This document shows, piece by piece, positions 1 through 7,570 of a DNA stretch of 57,003 nucleotides; within the stretch, counting starts at the first letter, position 1, and every line of letters starts with the position of its first letter. The notes under the pieces were generated by a model. It did no database searches, was not told where the DNA came from, and saw only the letters and a list, made by a program, of their open reading frames with translations. The position numbers and the translations under genes were made by a program. This DNA comes from Roseomonas sp. (lineage in GTDB: Bacteria > Pseudomonadota > Alphaproteobacteria > Acetobacterales > Acetobacteraceae), in contig JADCGA010000008.1 in assembly GCA_020249265.1 (NCBI GenBank), positions 1-57,003 of the forward strand. Direction: 5' to 3'.

Positions 1-122
1 GACCAGCGTACAACCGTCGCCGCGCTGATGCTCAAGGCCGCAGCAACCGTCCGAACACTCTCCCCAGCCACAACACGCGCTATCGCGCGCTCCCGCAAAT
101 CCATCGAATAGGGTCTGGTCAT
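1..122 (-). CDS. IS630-family transposase, N-terminal fragment (cut by window edge)
   Basis: The reverse strand opens at an ATG (120-122) and reads MTRPYSMDLRERAIARVV, then a helix-turn-helix region (ESVRTVAAALSISAATVVRW) up to the window edge. This is the usual start of IS630-type transposases: a DNA-binding HTH domain that precedes a DDE catalytic domain, here outside the window. Only 40 codons are visible, so it is not known whether the element is intact. It lies directly downstream of nagZ in the same orientation, with about 160 bp of non-coding DNA between them. The family call rests on this N-terminal pattern alone. Confidence 0.75.
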   Translation of the reverse strand, partial: MTRPYSMDLRERAIARVVAGESVRTVAAALSISAATVVRW

Positions 123-216
123 CGCCGCTGGCCTCCAAACCCAGCCAGCAGCTTGAATCAGAAAATCACGCCCACGTGAATCCCAATTCGATTCAAGCAA
201 ACGTCATCCCGCTCTA
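1..216 (-). mobile_element. End of an IS630-like insertion sequence
   Basis: The transposase start (1-122) is followed by about 95 bp of non-coding DNA. IS630 elements typically insert at TA, often within CTAG, and a CTAG lies at 214-217; I take the TA at 215-216 as the likely boundary. This is an inference: the other end of the element is outside the window, so neither the terminal inverted repeat nor the TA duplication can be checked. An alternative boundary is the palindrome at 222-258. Confidence 0.45.
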
Positions 217-221
217 GAGAA

Positions 222-258
222 TAGATCGCGTTCAGATTTGCCATTTGGACGCGATCTA
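222..258. repeat. Perfect 10-bp inverted repeat between the IS and nagZ
   Basis: TAGATCGCGT (222-231) and ACGCGATCTA (249-258) are perfect reverse complements separated by 17 nt. It lies about 24 bp beyond the nagZ stop. It could be the 3' hairpin of the nagZ transcript (no T-run follows) or a subterminal repeat of the insertion sequence. The sequence alone does not decide. Confidence 0.55.
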
Positions 259-281
259 CCCTAAAAAACGGGGCGCGCGGG

Positions 282-1313
282 CTACCAACGCTCCGTCGGA
301 TCCCTCTCCCACAAAGCCGCCTCTGGCGCGGCCAAAAACCCATCCCGCAACGCCCGCAGCGCCGCAACGTCCCCAGCGCCAAAGCCGCGCCGCGCCGCGT
401 CAGCCAAGGCCAGCCGCCGCAGCGCATCATCGCTCAGCACCGGGCAATCGGCCAGCAGCGCCGCCATATCCTCAAGCTGGCCCGAACAATGCAGCACCAC
501 ATCGCAGCCCGCCGAAAGCGCCGCACCAGCCAAGTCATTCGCCATGCCGGCAAGTGCGCCCATCGCCAGATCATCCGTGATCAGCAGGCCATCAAAGCCA
601 ATCTCGCCCCGGATCACATTCTGAATGACAACGGGGGAAATTGTCGCCGGCAGGCGATCATCCCAGGCTTCATACAATACATGCGCCGTCATCGCCCAGG
701 CACCGCTGCCGGCCAATGCGCGAAACGGTGCAATATCCTCATCAAGCGCCTCAACATCAACGGCGACGCGCGGCAATTCGTGGTGGCTATCTGCCAAGGC
801 ACGGCCATGCCCCGGTATATGCTTAATCACCGGAATACAGCCTGCGGCGTGCAGCCCAGCAATGCAGGCAGCGCCAAGCCGCGTAACCTCCTCAGGGGCC
901 GAACTGAAGGCGCGATCGCCAATCACCTGATGCGCGCCAGGCAGGCGTAAATCCAATACGGGCGCGCAGACCACATCCAAGCCGGCCGCGCGACACATCG
1001 CCCCCAGCAGATACGCATTGGCGCGCTGTGCCACTTCCGGCTGGGCTTCGAATTGTGCGGCGGCGGGCAATGCCTCCCAATGCGGCGGATTCAACCGCGC
1101 CACGCGCCCGCCTTCCTGGTCAATCAGGATCGGCGCGGCAGCGCCCAGCACATCGCGAATATCATTGGTCAGCGCGCGCAATTGCTCGGGGTTCTGGATA
1201 TTGCGCGCGAAAAGAATGGCGCCAAGCGGTGGAAAAAGCCGCCACAGCGCCGCTTCCGCCGCCGTCAGGCGCGGCCCGGAAAGGCCGAGAATTGCAGCCC
1301 GAACAGGCGCCAT
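282..1313 (-). CDS. nagZ: Beta-N-acetylhexosaminidase (NagZ), peptidoglycan recycling
   Basis: A cytosolic glycoside hydrolase family 3 enzyme that removes N-acetylglucosamine from 1,6-anhydro-muropeptides during cell-wall recycling. The 343 residues match the usual NagZ length. KHIPGHG at 164-170 is the mobile-loop signature with the catalytic-dyad region, followed by the DSHHELP stretch. The family nucleophile Asp is expected at D247 in LLITDDLAMGAL. It is the last of four same-strand genes (dgt, argS, SPOR, nagZ), 6 bp after the SPOR gene. In many alphaproteobacteria scpA-scpB-tatA follow nagZ, but here an IS630 edge follows. The C-terminus looks intact, so the insertion lies beyond the gene. 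Confidence 0.93.
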   Translation of the reverse strand: MAPVRAAILGLSGPRLTAAEAALWRLFPPLGAILFARNIQNPEQLRALTNDIRDVLGAAAPILIDQEGGRVARLNPPHWEALPAAAQFEAQPEVAQRANAYLLGAMCRAAGLDVVCAPVLDLRLPGAHQVIGDRAFSSAPEEVTRLGAACIAGLHAAGCIPVIKHIPGHGRALADSHHELPRVAVDVEALDEDIAPFRALAGSGAWAMTAHVLYEAWDDRLPATISPVVIQNVIRGEIGFDGLLITDDLAMGALAGMANDLAGAALSAGCDVVLHCSGQLEDMAALLADCPVLSDDALRRLALADAARRGFGAGDVAALRALRDGFLAAPEAALWERDPTERW

Positions 1314-1319
1314 CTGCCC

Positions 1320-2126
1320 CTATCCGCCAATCACCATGCAGGGGATACTGCGGGTTTTCATTTCATCGCAAAAGGCCCGCGCGGTCGCGGCATCGGCGAA
1401 GCCGCCGGTGCGGATGCGATACATCGTGGTCTGTCCTTCGCGATCAAGCGGTGCCAGGCTCACGCGGCGATTGCCGAGCAATTCCGGCACGCGCTTTTGC
1501 AGCCTGTCCCATTCGCCACGTGCGGCGGCTTCGCTTGGCAGTGCGCCCAATTGCACCTGCGCGCGGCCATTGGCGACCGGGGCAAAACGCTCGGCACTCG
1601 CGGGCACGGGGGCGGGCAGGCTTGGCGCCGTCAGCGCGGATGTTGTCGCCGGCGGTGCCGGTGTGGCGGGCGCGGTCGCTTGAGGCGCGCTCCGCGGGGC
1701 GGCTTGTGGCGCGGCTGGCTGCGCTGGCCCTGGCGTGGTGGCTGCCGGTGGCGGCGCGCTGCGGGCGGCTTCCTGTGCTGCACGCTCAGCCAATTGCTGA
1801 CGCAATTGATCCACACGCGGATTTTCCGCCTCTGGCGCCAAGGCACCTGGGGATGCCGTCCGCCCGCCGCGATTGCGGTCAAAAATCAGCTCATCCTGAT
1901 TGGGCACGCGCAAGCCGCCGGGATTGTCGGGCCGCACTTTGATCGGGCGCGTATCTGCTTCGATCAGCGGCGCATTGCGCGAAGACCCGCGCGAAAAACC
2001 CCAGACCAGCGCTGCAATCACTGCCCCCACCGCCAGCACGGAGCCCGCGATGATAATCATCCGCCAAAGAGGCCCCCCAGCCCCCTTGCGACCCAGCCTA
2101 TAGGCTGGAACTGGAACTTCCCTCAC
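1320..2126 (-). CDS. SPOR-domain membrane protein, septal peptidoglycan binding
   Basis: 268 residues from a GTG start preceded by a G-rich Shine-Dalgarno-like tract. A short cytosolic N-terminus with basic residues is followed by one transmembrane helix (about 22-44), a long Pro/Ala-rich periplasmic linker (about 110-185), and a C-terminal SPOR domain (about 187-268, starting near RAQVQLGALPSE). SPOR domains bind denuded glycan strands at the division septum. The gene lies between argS and nagZ, its conserved place in alphaproteobacteria, 30 bp from argS and 6 bp from nagZ, so it is probably in the same transcript. The exact division role is not shown by the sequence. Confidence 0.85.
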   Translation of the reverse strand: MREVPVPAYRLGRKGAGGPLWRMIIIAGSVLAVGAVIAALVWGFSRGSSRNAPLIEADTRPIKVRPDNPGGLRVPNQDELIFDRNRGGRTASPGALAPEAENPRVDQLRQQLAERAAQEAARSAPPPAATTPGPAQPAAPQAAPRSAPQATAPATPAPPATTSALTAPSLPAPVPASAERFAPVANGRAQVQLGALPSEAAARGEWDRLQKRVPELLGNRRVSLAPLDREGQTTMYRIRTGGFADAATARAFCDEMKTRSIPCMVIGG

Positions 2127-2156
2127 GCCTATCCCCCGATCGGCGCTGGAATAGTG

Positions 2157-3992
2157 TCAGCGCATTTCCTCGACCGGCGTCACCCCCATGACGCCAAGAC
2201 CGGAACGAATAACGCTTGCCGTCGCTGCCACCAACGCCAGCCTTGCAGCTGTGGCGGCGGGTTCATCCTCGCGGATGAAGCGAAGCGCCGAATCGTCACG
2301 ACCCCGGTTCCACAATACATGAAAATCGGCGGCCAAGTCATGCAGGAAAAATGCAATTCGGTGCGGTTCCCGGGCCAGGGCTGCGGATTCCACCACCCGC
2401 GGCCAGGAAATCAGGCGGCGGATCAGGTCAAGCTCTGCCTTGTCCTGCAAATGTTCAAGCGGTGCGGCGGTAAGGGCGGCGGCGCTGGGCTCCCCCGCCT
2501 GACGCAACACGGAACGGCAGCGCGCATGGGCGTATTGCACGTAGAAAACCGGGTTTTCGCGGGTTTGTTCCACAACCTTGTCCAGGTCGAATTCCATCTG
2601 CGCGTCGGATTTGCGCGTCAGCATGGTAAAGCGCACTGCATCGCGGCCCACTTCCTCGATCAAATCGCGGAGCGTCACATAGGTCCCGGCGCGCTTCGAC
2701 ATGCGCACGGGCTCTCCCGCCTTCATCACATGCACAATCTGGCACAGCACGATTTCAAGCGGCACGCGCCCATCGGAAAGCGCCTTCACGGCAGCGCCCA
2801 TGCGCGACACATAGCCGCCATGATCCGCGCCCCAGACATCAATCAGCAGATCAAAACCGCGCTTCAGCTTATCCGCATGGCAGGCGATGTCATTGGCGAA
2901 ATAGGTGTTGGAGCCATCGGATTTCTTGAGCGGGCGGTCCACATCATCGCCGAACCCCGTTGACCGGAACAGCAATTGCGGGCGCGGTTCCCAATCATCC
3001 GGCGTCTTGCCCTTGGGGGGCTCAAGTACGCCTTCATAAAGCAAGCCCTTGGCTTCAAGGGCCGCAATCGCGGCATCGGTCGCATTCGCTTCCACCAGCG
3101 CGCGTTCAGACAAGAACACTTCCTGGTTTACGCCAAGCAGTGCCAAATCCTCGCGGATCGCGATCATCATCATCGCAACGGCGCGTTCGCGCGCGATGTC
3201 GAGCCAGGCGCGATCCACGAACCAGCCATGCTCCAGCGCGCTCGCCACACCCGCCGCGCTTTGTGCCGCGCTGGGCGCAGCTTCGATGCGTTGCGGCGCC
3301 AGTGACGCGCCGTGATGTTCCGCCAAAGCCTCGCCCACCGCCACCAGATAATCGCCGCGATATTGCAGCGTCACGCCAAAGCGGCGTTCCACCTGTTCGG
3401 CGGTCCATTCCTCAAGAATGGGCTCAATGACACGCAAATAGCGCCAATAGGCCGCCCAACCCAAGGCCGCGACCTGCGCGCCCGCATCATTGACGTAGTA
3501 TTCCTTCGTGACGGCAAACCCCGCCTTGCCCAGCAGATTGGCCAAAGCATCGCCCACCACCGCGCCACGACAATGCCCGACATGCATCGGCCCCGTTGGA
3601 TTGGCCGAGACATATTCCACATTCACGCGCCGCCCAGCGCCAATCGCGCTATCGCCATAAGCCTCTCCGGCGCCCAGCATCACCGTGATCTGCCCGGTCA
3701 GATAGCTTTCCTTGAGCCGCAGATTGACGAATCCCGGCCCCGCCGCTTCGGCTTCCTCAACCATCGGCAGCGCGCCAAGCTTTTCCACCAGTGCGGCAGC
3801 AATCTTCGCCGGCGGCAGGCGCGCGGGCTTGGCAATCACCAAGGCGGCATTGGTTGCCATATCGCCATGCGATGCATCGCGCGGTGGTTCCACCTGCACG
3901 CGTGCCAGGATGTCAGCGGGCAGTTCTGGGTAAAGCGCCACCAGCGCCGCGCGCACCTGTTCCGCCATGGCGGTGAAGATATTCTGGGTCAT
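2157..3992 (-). CDS. argS: Arginine-tRNA ligase
   Basis: A cytosolic class I aminoacyl-tRNA synthetase that charges tRNA-Arg. The 611 residues show the HIGH-type motif as HVGH at 137-140 (in SANPTGPMHVGHCRG) and the KMSKS-type motif as RMSKR at 430-434. The N-terminal Arg-tRNA-synthetase domain (SHGDMATNAAL near 41) and the C-terminal anticodon-binding DALR region are both present. It starts 7 bp after dgt and is followed by the SPOR gene, consistent with a dgt-argS-SPOR-nagZ operon. A tRNA-Arg(ACG) gene, a potential substrate, lies far away at 54780. Confidence 0.96.
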   Translation of the reverse strand: MTQNIFTAMAEQVRAALVALYPELPADILARVQVEPPRDASHGDMATNAALVIAKPARLPPAKIAAALVEKLGALPMVEEAEAAGPGFVNLRLKESYLTGQITVMLGAGEAYGDSAIGAGRRVNVEYVSANPTGPMHVGHCRGAVVGDALANLLGKAGFAVTKEYYVNDAGAQVAALGWAAYWRYLRVIEPILEEWTAEQVERRFGVTLQYRGDYLVAVGEALAEHHGASLAPQRIEAAPSAAQSAAGVASALEHGWFVDRAWLDIARERAVAMMMIAIREDLALLGVNQEVFLSERALVEANATDAAIAALEAKGLLYEGVLEPPKGKTPDDWEPRPQLLFRSTGFGDDVDRPLKKSDGSNTYFANDIACHADKLKRGFDLLIDVWGADHGGYVSRMGAAVKALSDGRVPLEIVLCQIVHVMKAGEPVRMSKRAGTYVTLRDLIEEVGRDAVRFTMLTRKSDAQMEFDLDKVVEQTRENPVFYVQYAHARCRSVLRQAGEPSAAALTAAPLEHLQDKAELDLIRRLISWPRVVESAALAREPHRIAFFLHDLAADFHVLWNRGRDDSALRFIREDEPAATAARLALVAATASVIRSGLGVMGVTPVEEMR

Positions 3993-3999
3993 GGAAATC

Positions 4000-5148
4000 T
4001 CAGCCTGAAATATCGGGGTCGGTCATGCGCCGGTGTTCTTCCAGCGCGAAGCGGTCTGTCATGCCGGCGATATAATCGCAAACCACCAGCGCGGCCTTAG
4101 CGGAACCTGCTTCGCCCGCGCGGGCGCGCCAAAGGGGCGGCAGCATGGCCGGCCCACCATGCAGCAGGCTGAACAGCACCTGCACCACGCGCTTGGATTT
4201 CGCCATGGTGCGATTGACGCGCCAATGCCGATACATGCGCTGAAACAGGAATTCACGAATGGCGAGGTTGGCGCGCGCCATGTCTTCCGAAAACACCACC
4301 ATGGGCCGATCCGCGGCGCGAATATCGGCCACCGTGGCAGGTTTCAGCGCGGCCAGGCGCCGCGATGCCTCGGCGGCCACATCGCCCACCATGCGGCTGA
4401 TCACGCGGCGGATCATCTCAGGCGCCAGGCGCTCCATCGGCGCATCGGGCGCCGCGGCGCGGGCTGCCGTCAGCGCATCACCAATCACCGGCAGCGCGCC
4501 CACTTCTTCCAGGGTGAAAAGCCCCGCGCGCAGCCCATCATCCAGATCGTGGTTGTTATAAGCGATATCATCCGCAATGGCCGCGATCTGCGCTTCGGCG
4601 GAAGCATAGCTGGTCAAATCCAGCGCATGGTGCGCACCATATTCGGCGATATAGGGCGAAGGCCTCCGCAAGGGGCCGTTATGCTTGGCAAGCCCTTCCA
4701 GCGTTTCCCAAGTCAGATTCAGGCCATCAAACCCAGCGTAACGGGTTTCGAGTTGCGTCACGACACGCAAGGACTGAGCGTTATGGTCAAACCCGCCATA
4801 GGGCTTCATCGCCGCATTCAGCGCATCTTCCCCCGCATGGCCGAAGGGCGGATGGCCCAGATCATGCGCCAGCGCCAAAGCCTCCGCCAAATCCTCATCC
4901 AGCCTCAGAAGCCGCGCGATGGACCGCGCGATTTGCGCCACTTCAATCGAATGGGTCAGCCGCGTGCGAAAATGATCGCCTTCGTGATAGATGAACACCT
5001 GCGTCTTGTATTGCAGGCGACGAAAGGCCGTGGCGTGGATGATGCGGTCCCGGTCCCGCTGAAAGGGCGACCGCGCATCGCCACCCGGCTCAGGGTATAA
5101 TCGCCCGCGAGAGGTCTCAGGCAGCACCGCATAAGGGGCAAGGTTCAT
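4000..5148 (-). CDS. dgt: dGTP triphosphohydrolase-like HD-domain protein
   Basis: An HD-superfamily metal-dependent dNTP triphosphohydrolase that degrades dNTPs to deoxynucleoside and tripolyphosphate. The 382 residues carry H66 (RTRLTHSIEV) and the HD pair H95-D96 (LALAHDLGHPPFGHAGED), the metal ligands of this family. The N-terminal GRDRxRI-type segment (RDRDRIIHATAFRRLQYKTQ) is also typical. It heads the minus-strand dgt-argS-SPOR-nagZ cluster and is divergent from erpA with about 180 bp between the starts. Alphaproteobacterial members are often annotated dGTPase-like because substrate preference is not proven. Confidence 0.92.
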   Translation of the reverse strand: MNLAPYAVLPETSRGRLYPEPGGDARSPFQRDRDRIIHATAFRRLQYKTQVFIYHEGDHFRTRLTHSIEVAQIARSIARLLRLDEDLAEALALAHDLGHPPFGHAGEDALNAAMKPYGGFDHNAQSLRVVTQLETRYAGFDGLNLTWETLEGLAKHNGPLRRPSPYIAEYGAHHALDLTSYASAEAQIAAIADDIAYNNHDLDDGLRAGLFTLEEVGALPVIGDALTAARAAAPDAPMERLAPEMIRRVISRMVGDVAAEASRRLAALKPATVADIRAADRPMVVFSEDMARANLAIREFLFQRMYRHWRVNRTMAKSKRVVQVLFSLLHGGPAMLPPLWRARAGEAGSAKAALVVCDYIAGMTDRFALEEHRRMTDPDISG

Positions 5149-5280
5149 GCAGCCCCCTGCCCTTTGGGCTCAATTGTCGCGGCTCTGGTTAGGGCTTGCA
5201 TGAAAATCGTGGTTTTCCGTCAAAAATCGCGAGACGAAGCGCTGTAACACCCGCCGCACGGCCCTCGCAATCTTTGGTGA

Positions 5281-5309
5281 TTGGAAGCGGCGCGCAAACT
5301 GCCTATGTT
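5281..5309 (+). promoter_or_regulatory. Candidate sigma-70-type promoter of erpA
   Basis: TTGGAA (5281-5286) and TATGTT (5304-5309) are separated by 17 bp, the optimal spacing. Transcription would start near 5316, just ahead of the AAGGAG ribosome-binding site at 5317-5322. The match is moderate, so this is a prediction. Confidence 0.4.
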
Positions 5310-5330
5310 ACCTGCCAAGGAGTCCAAACC

Positions 5331-5684
5331 ATGCCGGATGGCAGCACCAACCCCGCCCCGTTTCGCGTCACCCCCCGTGCGGCGGCGCAAATCGCCGATA
5401 TCGCCGCCCGTGAAGGCCGCCCGGATGCGGGGCTCAGGCTTGCCGTGGAAGCCGGCGGCTGTTCCGGCTTTCAGTATAAATTCGGCCTGGAAGATGCACC
5501 GGCGGCGGATGATCTGGTAATCGGTGATGGACCGGGCCAGGTTTTCGTGGACCCCGTTTCGCTCGATCTGCTGATGGGCGCTGAATTGGATTGGGCGGAA
5601 GCGCTGATCGGCGCGCATTTCGCGATCAATAACCCGCAAGCCAGTTCCGGCTGCGGCTGCGGTTCTTCCTTCGCGATCGGCTGA
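5331..5684 (+). CDS. erpA: Iron-sulfur cluster insertion protein, A-type carrier (ErpA/IscA family)
   Basis: An A-type carrier that delivers Fe-S clusters to apoproteins. From the ATG at 5331 it is 117 residues, the normal size. AAGGAG lies 8 bp upstream, so I reject the longer reading from 5196. The three conserved cysteines are present: one in GGCSGFQYKF and two in the C-terminal SGCGCGSSF. The conserved VDPVSLDLLMGAELD segment sits in between. It is divergent from dgt and followed immediately by xthA. ErpA and IscA are hard to separate by eye; the neighbourhood favours the erpA type. Confidence 0.88.
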   Translation: MPDGSTNPAPFRVTPRAAAQIADIAAREGRPDAGLRLAVEAGGCSGFQYKFGLEDAPAADDLVIGDGPGQVFVDPVSLDLLMGAELDWAEALIGAHFAINNPQASSGCGCGSSFAIG

Positions 5685-5688
5685 TCCC

Positions 5689-6465
5689 CTGCTCAGCCTG
5701 GTTACCTTCAACGTCAATTCCATCCGTGCGCGCGCGGCCCATGTCGCGCGCTTTCTGGAACGGCAACAGCCCGATCTCGTGTTTTTGCAGGAAACCCGCT
5801 GCACCGCGGAACAAGTGCCGGCGATGGAATTCTCGGGCCTTGGCTACAAGACCCATGCGGTGGGCCAGGCAGGCGGGCGGAATGGCGTCGCCGTGCTGTC
5901 GCGCATCCCTTTTGAAGTCCTGGCCGAGGCACTGCCCGGCGATGCCGAAGATACCCAGGCCCGCTATATTGAAGTGGCGGCGGCGGGCATCCGGGCAGCG
6001 GGGATCTATCTGCCCAATGGCAATTCGGGCGGTGATTCCGGCTTTGCCTACAAACTTGCCTGGATGGATCGGCTGCGGGCTTTGGTCGCCGAAAGGCTTG
6101 ATAGCTTCACCCCCTTCGCAGTGCTCGGCGACTATAATGTCTGCCCGACCGAGGCCGACCTTGCCCCCGGCGCCCTGCCGGCCACCGATGCCTTGGTGCA
6201 TCCCGAAAGCCGGGCGCGCTTCCGGGCGTTGCTGCATCTGGGCATGACGGATGCGCTGCGCGCGCTGCACCCCACTGAGACGCTCTACACCTATTGGGAT
6301 TACGGCCCGGCTTTTGAGGCCAATCGCGGCCTGCGCATAGACCACGCTCTGCTCAGCCCGGAATTGGCCGAGCGCCTGGAAGCCTGTGAGGTTGATGTGG
6401 CGCCGCGCGCCGAGGCTCAGCCTTCGGACCACACGCCGCTGATCGTCACCCTGCGGGACATGTAA
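5689..6465 (+). CDS. xthA: Exodeoxyribonuclease III, with an apparently non-standard start codon
   Basis: An AP endonuclease / 3'-5' exonuclease of base-excision repair. The reading frame contains LVTFNVNSIRARAAHVARFL, the N-terminal EEP-family motif whose Asn is catalytic, then LQETR (metal-binding Glu), LPNGNSGGDSGFAYKL, VLGDYNVCPTEADL and C-terminal SDHTPLIV with the catalytic Asp-His. No ATG, GTG or TTG lies in frame upstream of this motif after the last in-frame stop (about 5602); the first standard start is GTG 5779, which would delete the motif. I therefore place the start at CTG 5689 (258 residues, normal length), 4 bp after the erpA stop and probably translationally coupled to it. 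CTG 5698 is an alternative. The product is confident; the start is not. Confidence 0.82.
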   Translation: MLSLVTFNVNSIRARAAHVARFLERQQPDLVFLQETRCTAEQVPAMEFSGLGYKTHAVGQAGGRNGVAVLSRIPFEVLAEALPGDAEDTQARYIEVAAAGIRAAGIYLPNGNSGGDSGFAYKLAWMDRLRALVAERLDSFTPFAVLGDYNVCPTEADLAPGALPATDALVHPESRARFRALLHLGMTDALRALHPTETLYTYWDYGPAFEANRGLRIDHALLSPELAERLEACEVDVAPRAEAQPSDHTPLIVTLRDM

Positions 6466-6468
6466 AGC

Positions 6469-7335
6469 CTACCGAAGCGTCCGCCCCGCCACCCCGGCCT
6501 GCGCCATCACAATCGGCCGGCTGGCAGCATGGATCGGTGCTGAGCGATAGGCATCAAGCCCCCGCCCCGGTGAACTGCCGCCGGCAGACCCGCCCCCCCC
6601 GCCGCCAGGCAATGGGATGATCTGCGCCCGATCGGCCCGATTGCTAAGCGAAATCCCACCCGCACTCGCCAGCGCAACACTGCCCCAGCCGGCGCGCAGC
6701 CGCGCCAGCGCCATGGCTTCCGCCGAGCTATCGCCGGCATTGCGCGCTTCCTGTTCCCAGGCCGCCAACACTTTTTCTCGATACGGCCCGGCCCTTTCGG
6801 GCGTTTGCGAATGGTAATGCCCCGCCGCCTGGCGCCAATCTGCCCGGCCGCCATTAAGCTCGGTCAGGAAGCGCGCCGCGTAACGGGCATTGGTCAGCGG
6901 ATCGAAGGCTTGTTCCAAGGACGCGAAGGCATTGGGGTGGTGATGCAGGTTCACCTGCATGCAGCCGACATCAATGATCCGCACGCCGCGCGCCTGCAAT
7001 TGCCGGACATGGGCAATGGCTGCCTCTCTTGTTGGGAAATATTTGCCCTCCCCCTCGGCATTGGTGGTCCAGGGCCAGGGGGCGAAATGGCCGGTTTCCG
7101 GGTCACGCCGCCCGGATTCAACCCGGCCAATGGCCTGGAGCAAGCCGCGGGGCAGGTTGGCGCCGCGCTCGGCCTCAGCGATGGCGGCGCGGCATAAATG
7201 CCCTTCGCTGAAGCCCCTGGCGGGCATCAATTGCGCCGCTGCCGTCAATGGCCAAAGCGCCAAACCAAGCAGCGCAGCGCAAAGCAGCGCCAGATCACGC
7301 GAAAGGCTCGGAAGGAAGGAGTAGACAACCAGCAT
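6469..7335 (-). CDS. Secreted lytic transglycosylase-like protein (SLT fold)
   Basis: 288 residues with an N-terminal signal peptide (hydrophobic stretch about 14-33, ending near TAAAQ). A lysozyme-like SLT domain covers about 45-205: AIGRVESGRRD carries the probable catalytic Glu, and VGCMQVNLHHHPNAF, the AFDPLTNARYAARFL segment and AAGHYHSQTPERAGPY are typical family motifs. It probably cleaves periplasmic peptidoglycan. The last 70 residues are low-complexity and Gly/Ser-rich (GGGGGGSAGG). It converges with xthA with 3 bp between the stops. Family is confident; substrate or secretion-system association is not shown. Confidence 0.85.
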   Translation of the reverse strand: MLVVYSFLPSLSRDLALLCAALLGLALWPLTAAAQLMPARGFSEGHLCRAAIAEAERGANLPRGLLQAIGRVESGRRDPETGHFAPWPWTTNAEGEGKYFPTREAAIAHVRQLQARGVRIIDVGCMQVNLHHHPNAFASLEQAFDPLTNARYAARFLTELNGGRADWRQAAGHYHSQTPERAGPYREKVLAAWEQEARNAGDSSAEAMALARLRAGWGSVALASAGGISLSNRADRAQIIPLPGGGGGGSAGGSSPGRGLDAYRSAPIHAASRPIVMAQAGVAGRTLR

Positions 7336-7447
7336 GCCCCGTTCATGGCAAGCCGCGTGCCAGATTTACCTCTGCCAGCCAGCAGCGACGCAAGAAACCC
7401 TTGGTTGATATTGCAAACACCCGTTTTGCTGCGCTGCAAAAAAAATC

Positions 7448-7476
7448 TTGCAATGCCAAAAGCGGATACATATATA
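7448..7476 (+). promoter_or_regulatory. Strong promoter of the small RNA gene
   Basis: TTGCAA (7448-7453) and TATATA (7471-7476) are separated by exactly 17 bp. Transcription would start about 7 nt later at G7483, which is also the first base of the RNA's 5' hairpin. This agreement makes the promoter more convincing than most predictions in the window. Confidence 0.7.
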
Positions 7477-7482
7477 GAGGGC

Positions 7483-7560
7483 GTGCGGCGGTTTCCGCTG
7501 CACATTCTTGGACGTTTCCTCCCTAAACTTGGCGGTGCTTTCGGGCACCGCCCTTTTTTT
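7483..7560 (+). ncRNA. Small regulatory RNA of about 78 nt, MmgR/alpha-r8 (Rfam suhB)-like
   Basis: A compact transcription unit between two minus-strand genes. Seen directly: the promoter at 7448-7476; a 5' hairpin of nine pairs including one G-U (GTGCGGCGG 7483-7491, CCGCTGCAC 7495-7503); a single-stranded stretch 7504-7530 holding TTTCCTCCCT (7515-7524), which is complementary to ribosome-binding sites; and a Rho-independent terminator at 7531-7560. Hairpin, then a single-stranded UUUCCUCCCU, then terminator is how I remember the alphaproteobacterial alpha-r8 family (MmgR of Sinorhizobium), so I infer that family. MmgR acts by base-pairing with mRNAs and is linked to carbon storage. No ORF with a ribosome-binding site fits the unit. 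Confidence 0.75.
7531..7560 (+). terminator. Rho-independent terminator of the small RNA
   Basis: GGCGGTGC (7531-7538) pairs with GCACCGCC (7545-7552) across a short loop and is followed by CTTTTTTT. This is the best terminator in the window. It also faces the 3' end of the convergent amidohydrolase gene. Confidence 0.9.
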
Positions 7561-7570
7561 GCCTCCCGTT

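Noticed and set aside
1053..2963. 636-residue open frame on the plus strand opposite the SPOR gene and argS
   Set aside because: It is antisense to two well-supported genes, Cys/Arg/His-rich and without any domain. Such long shadows are common in GC-rich genomes.
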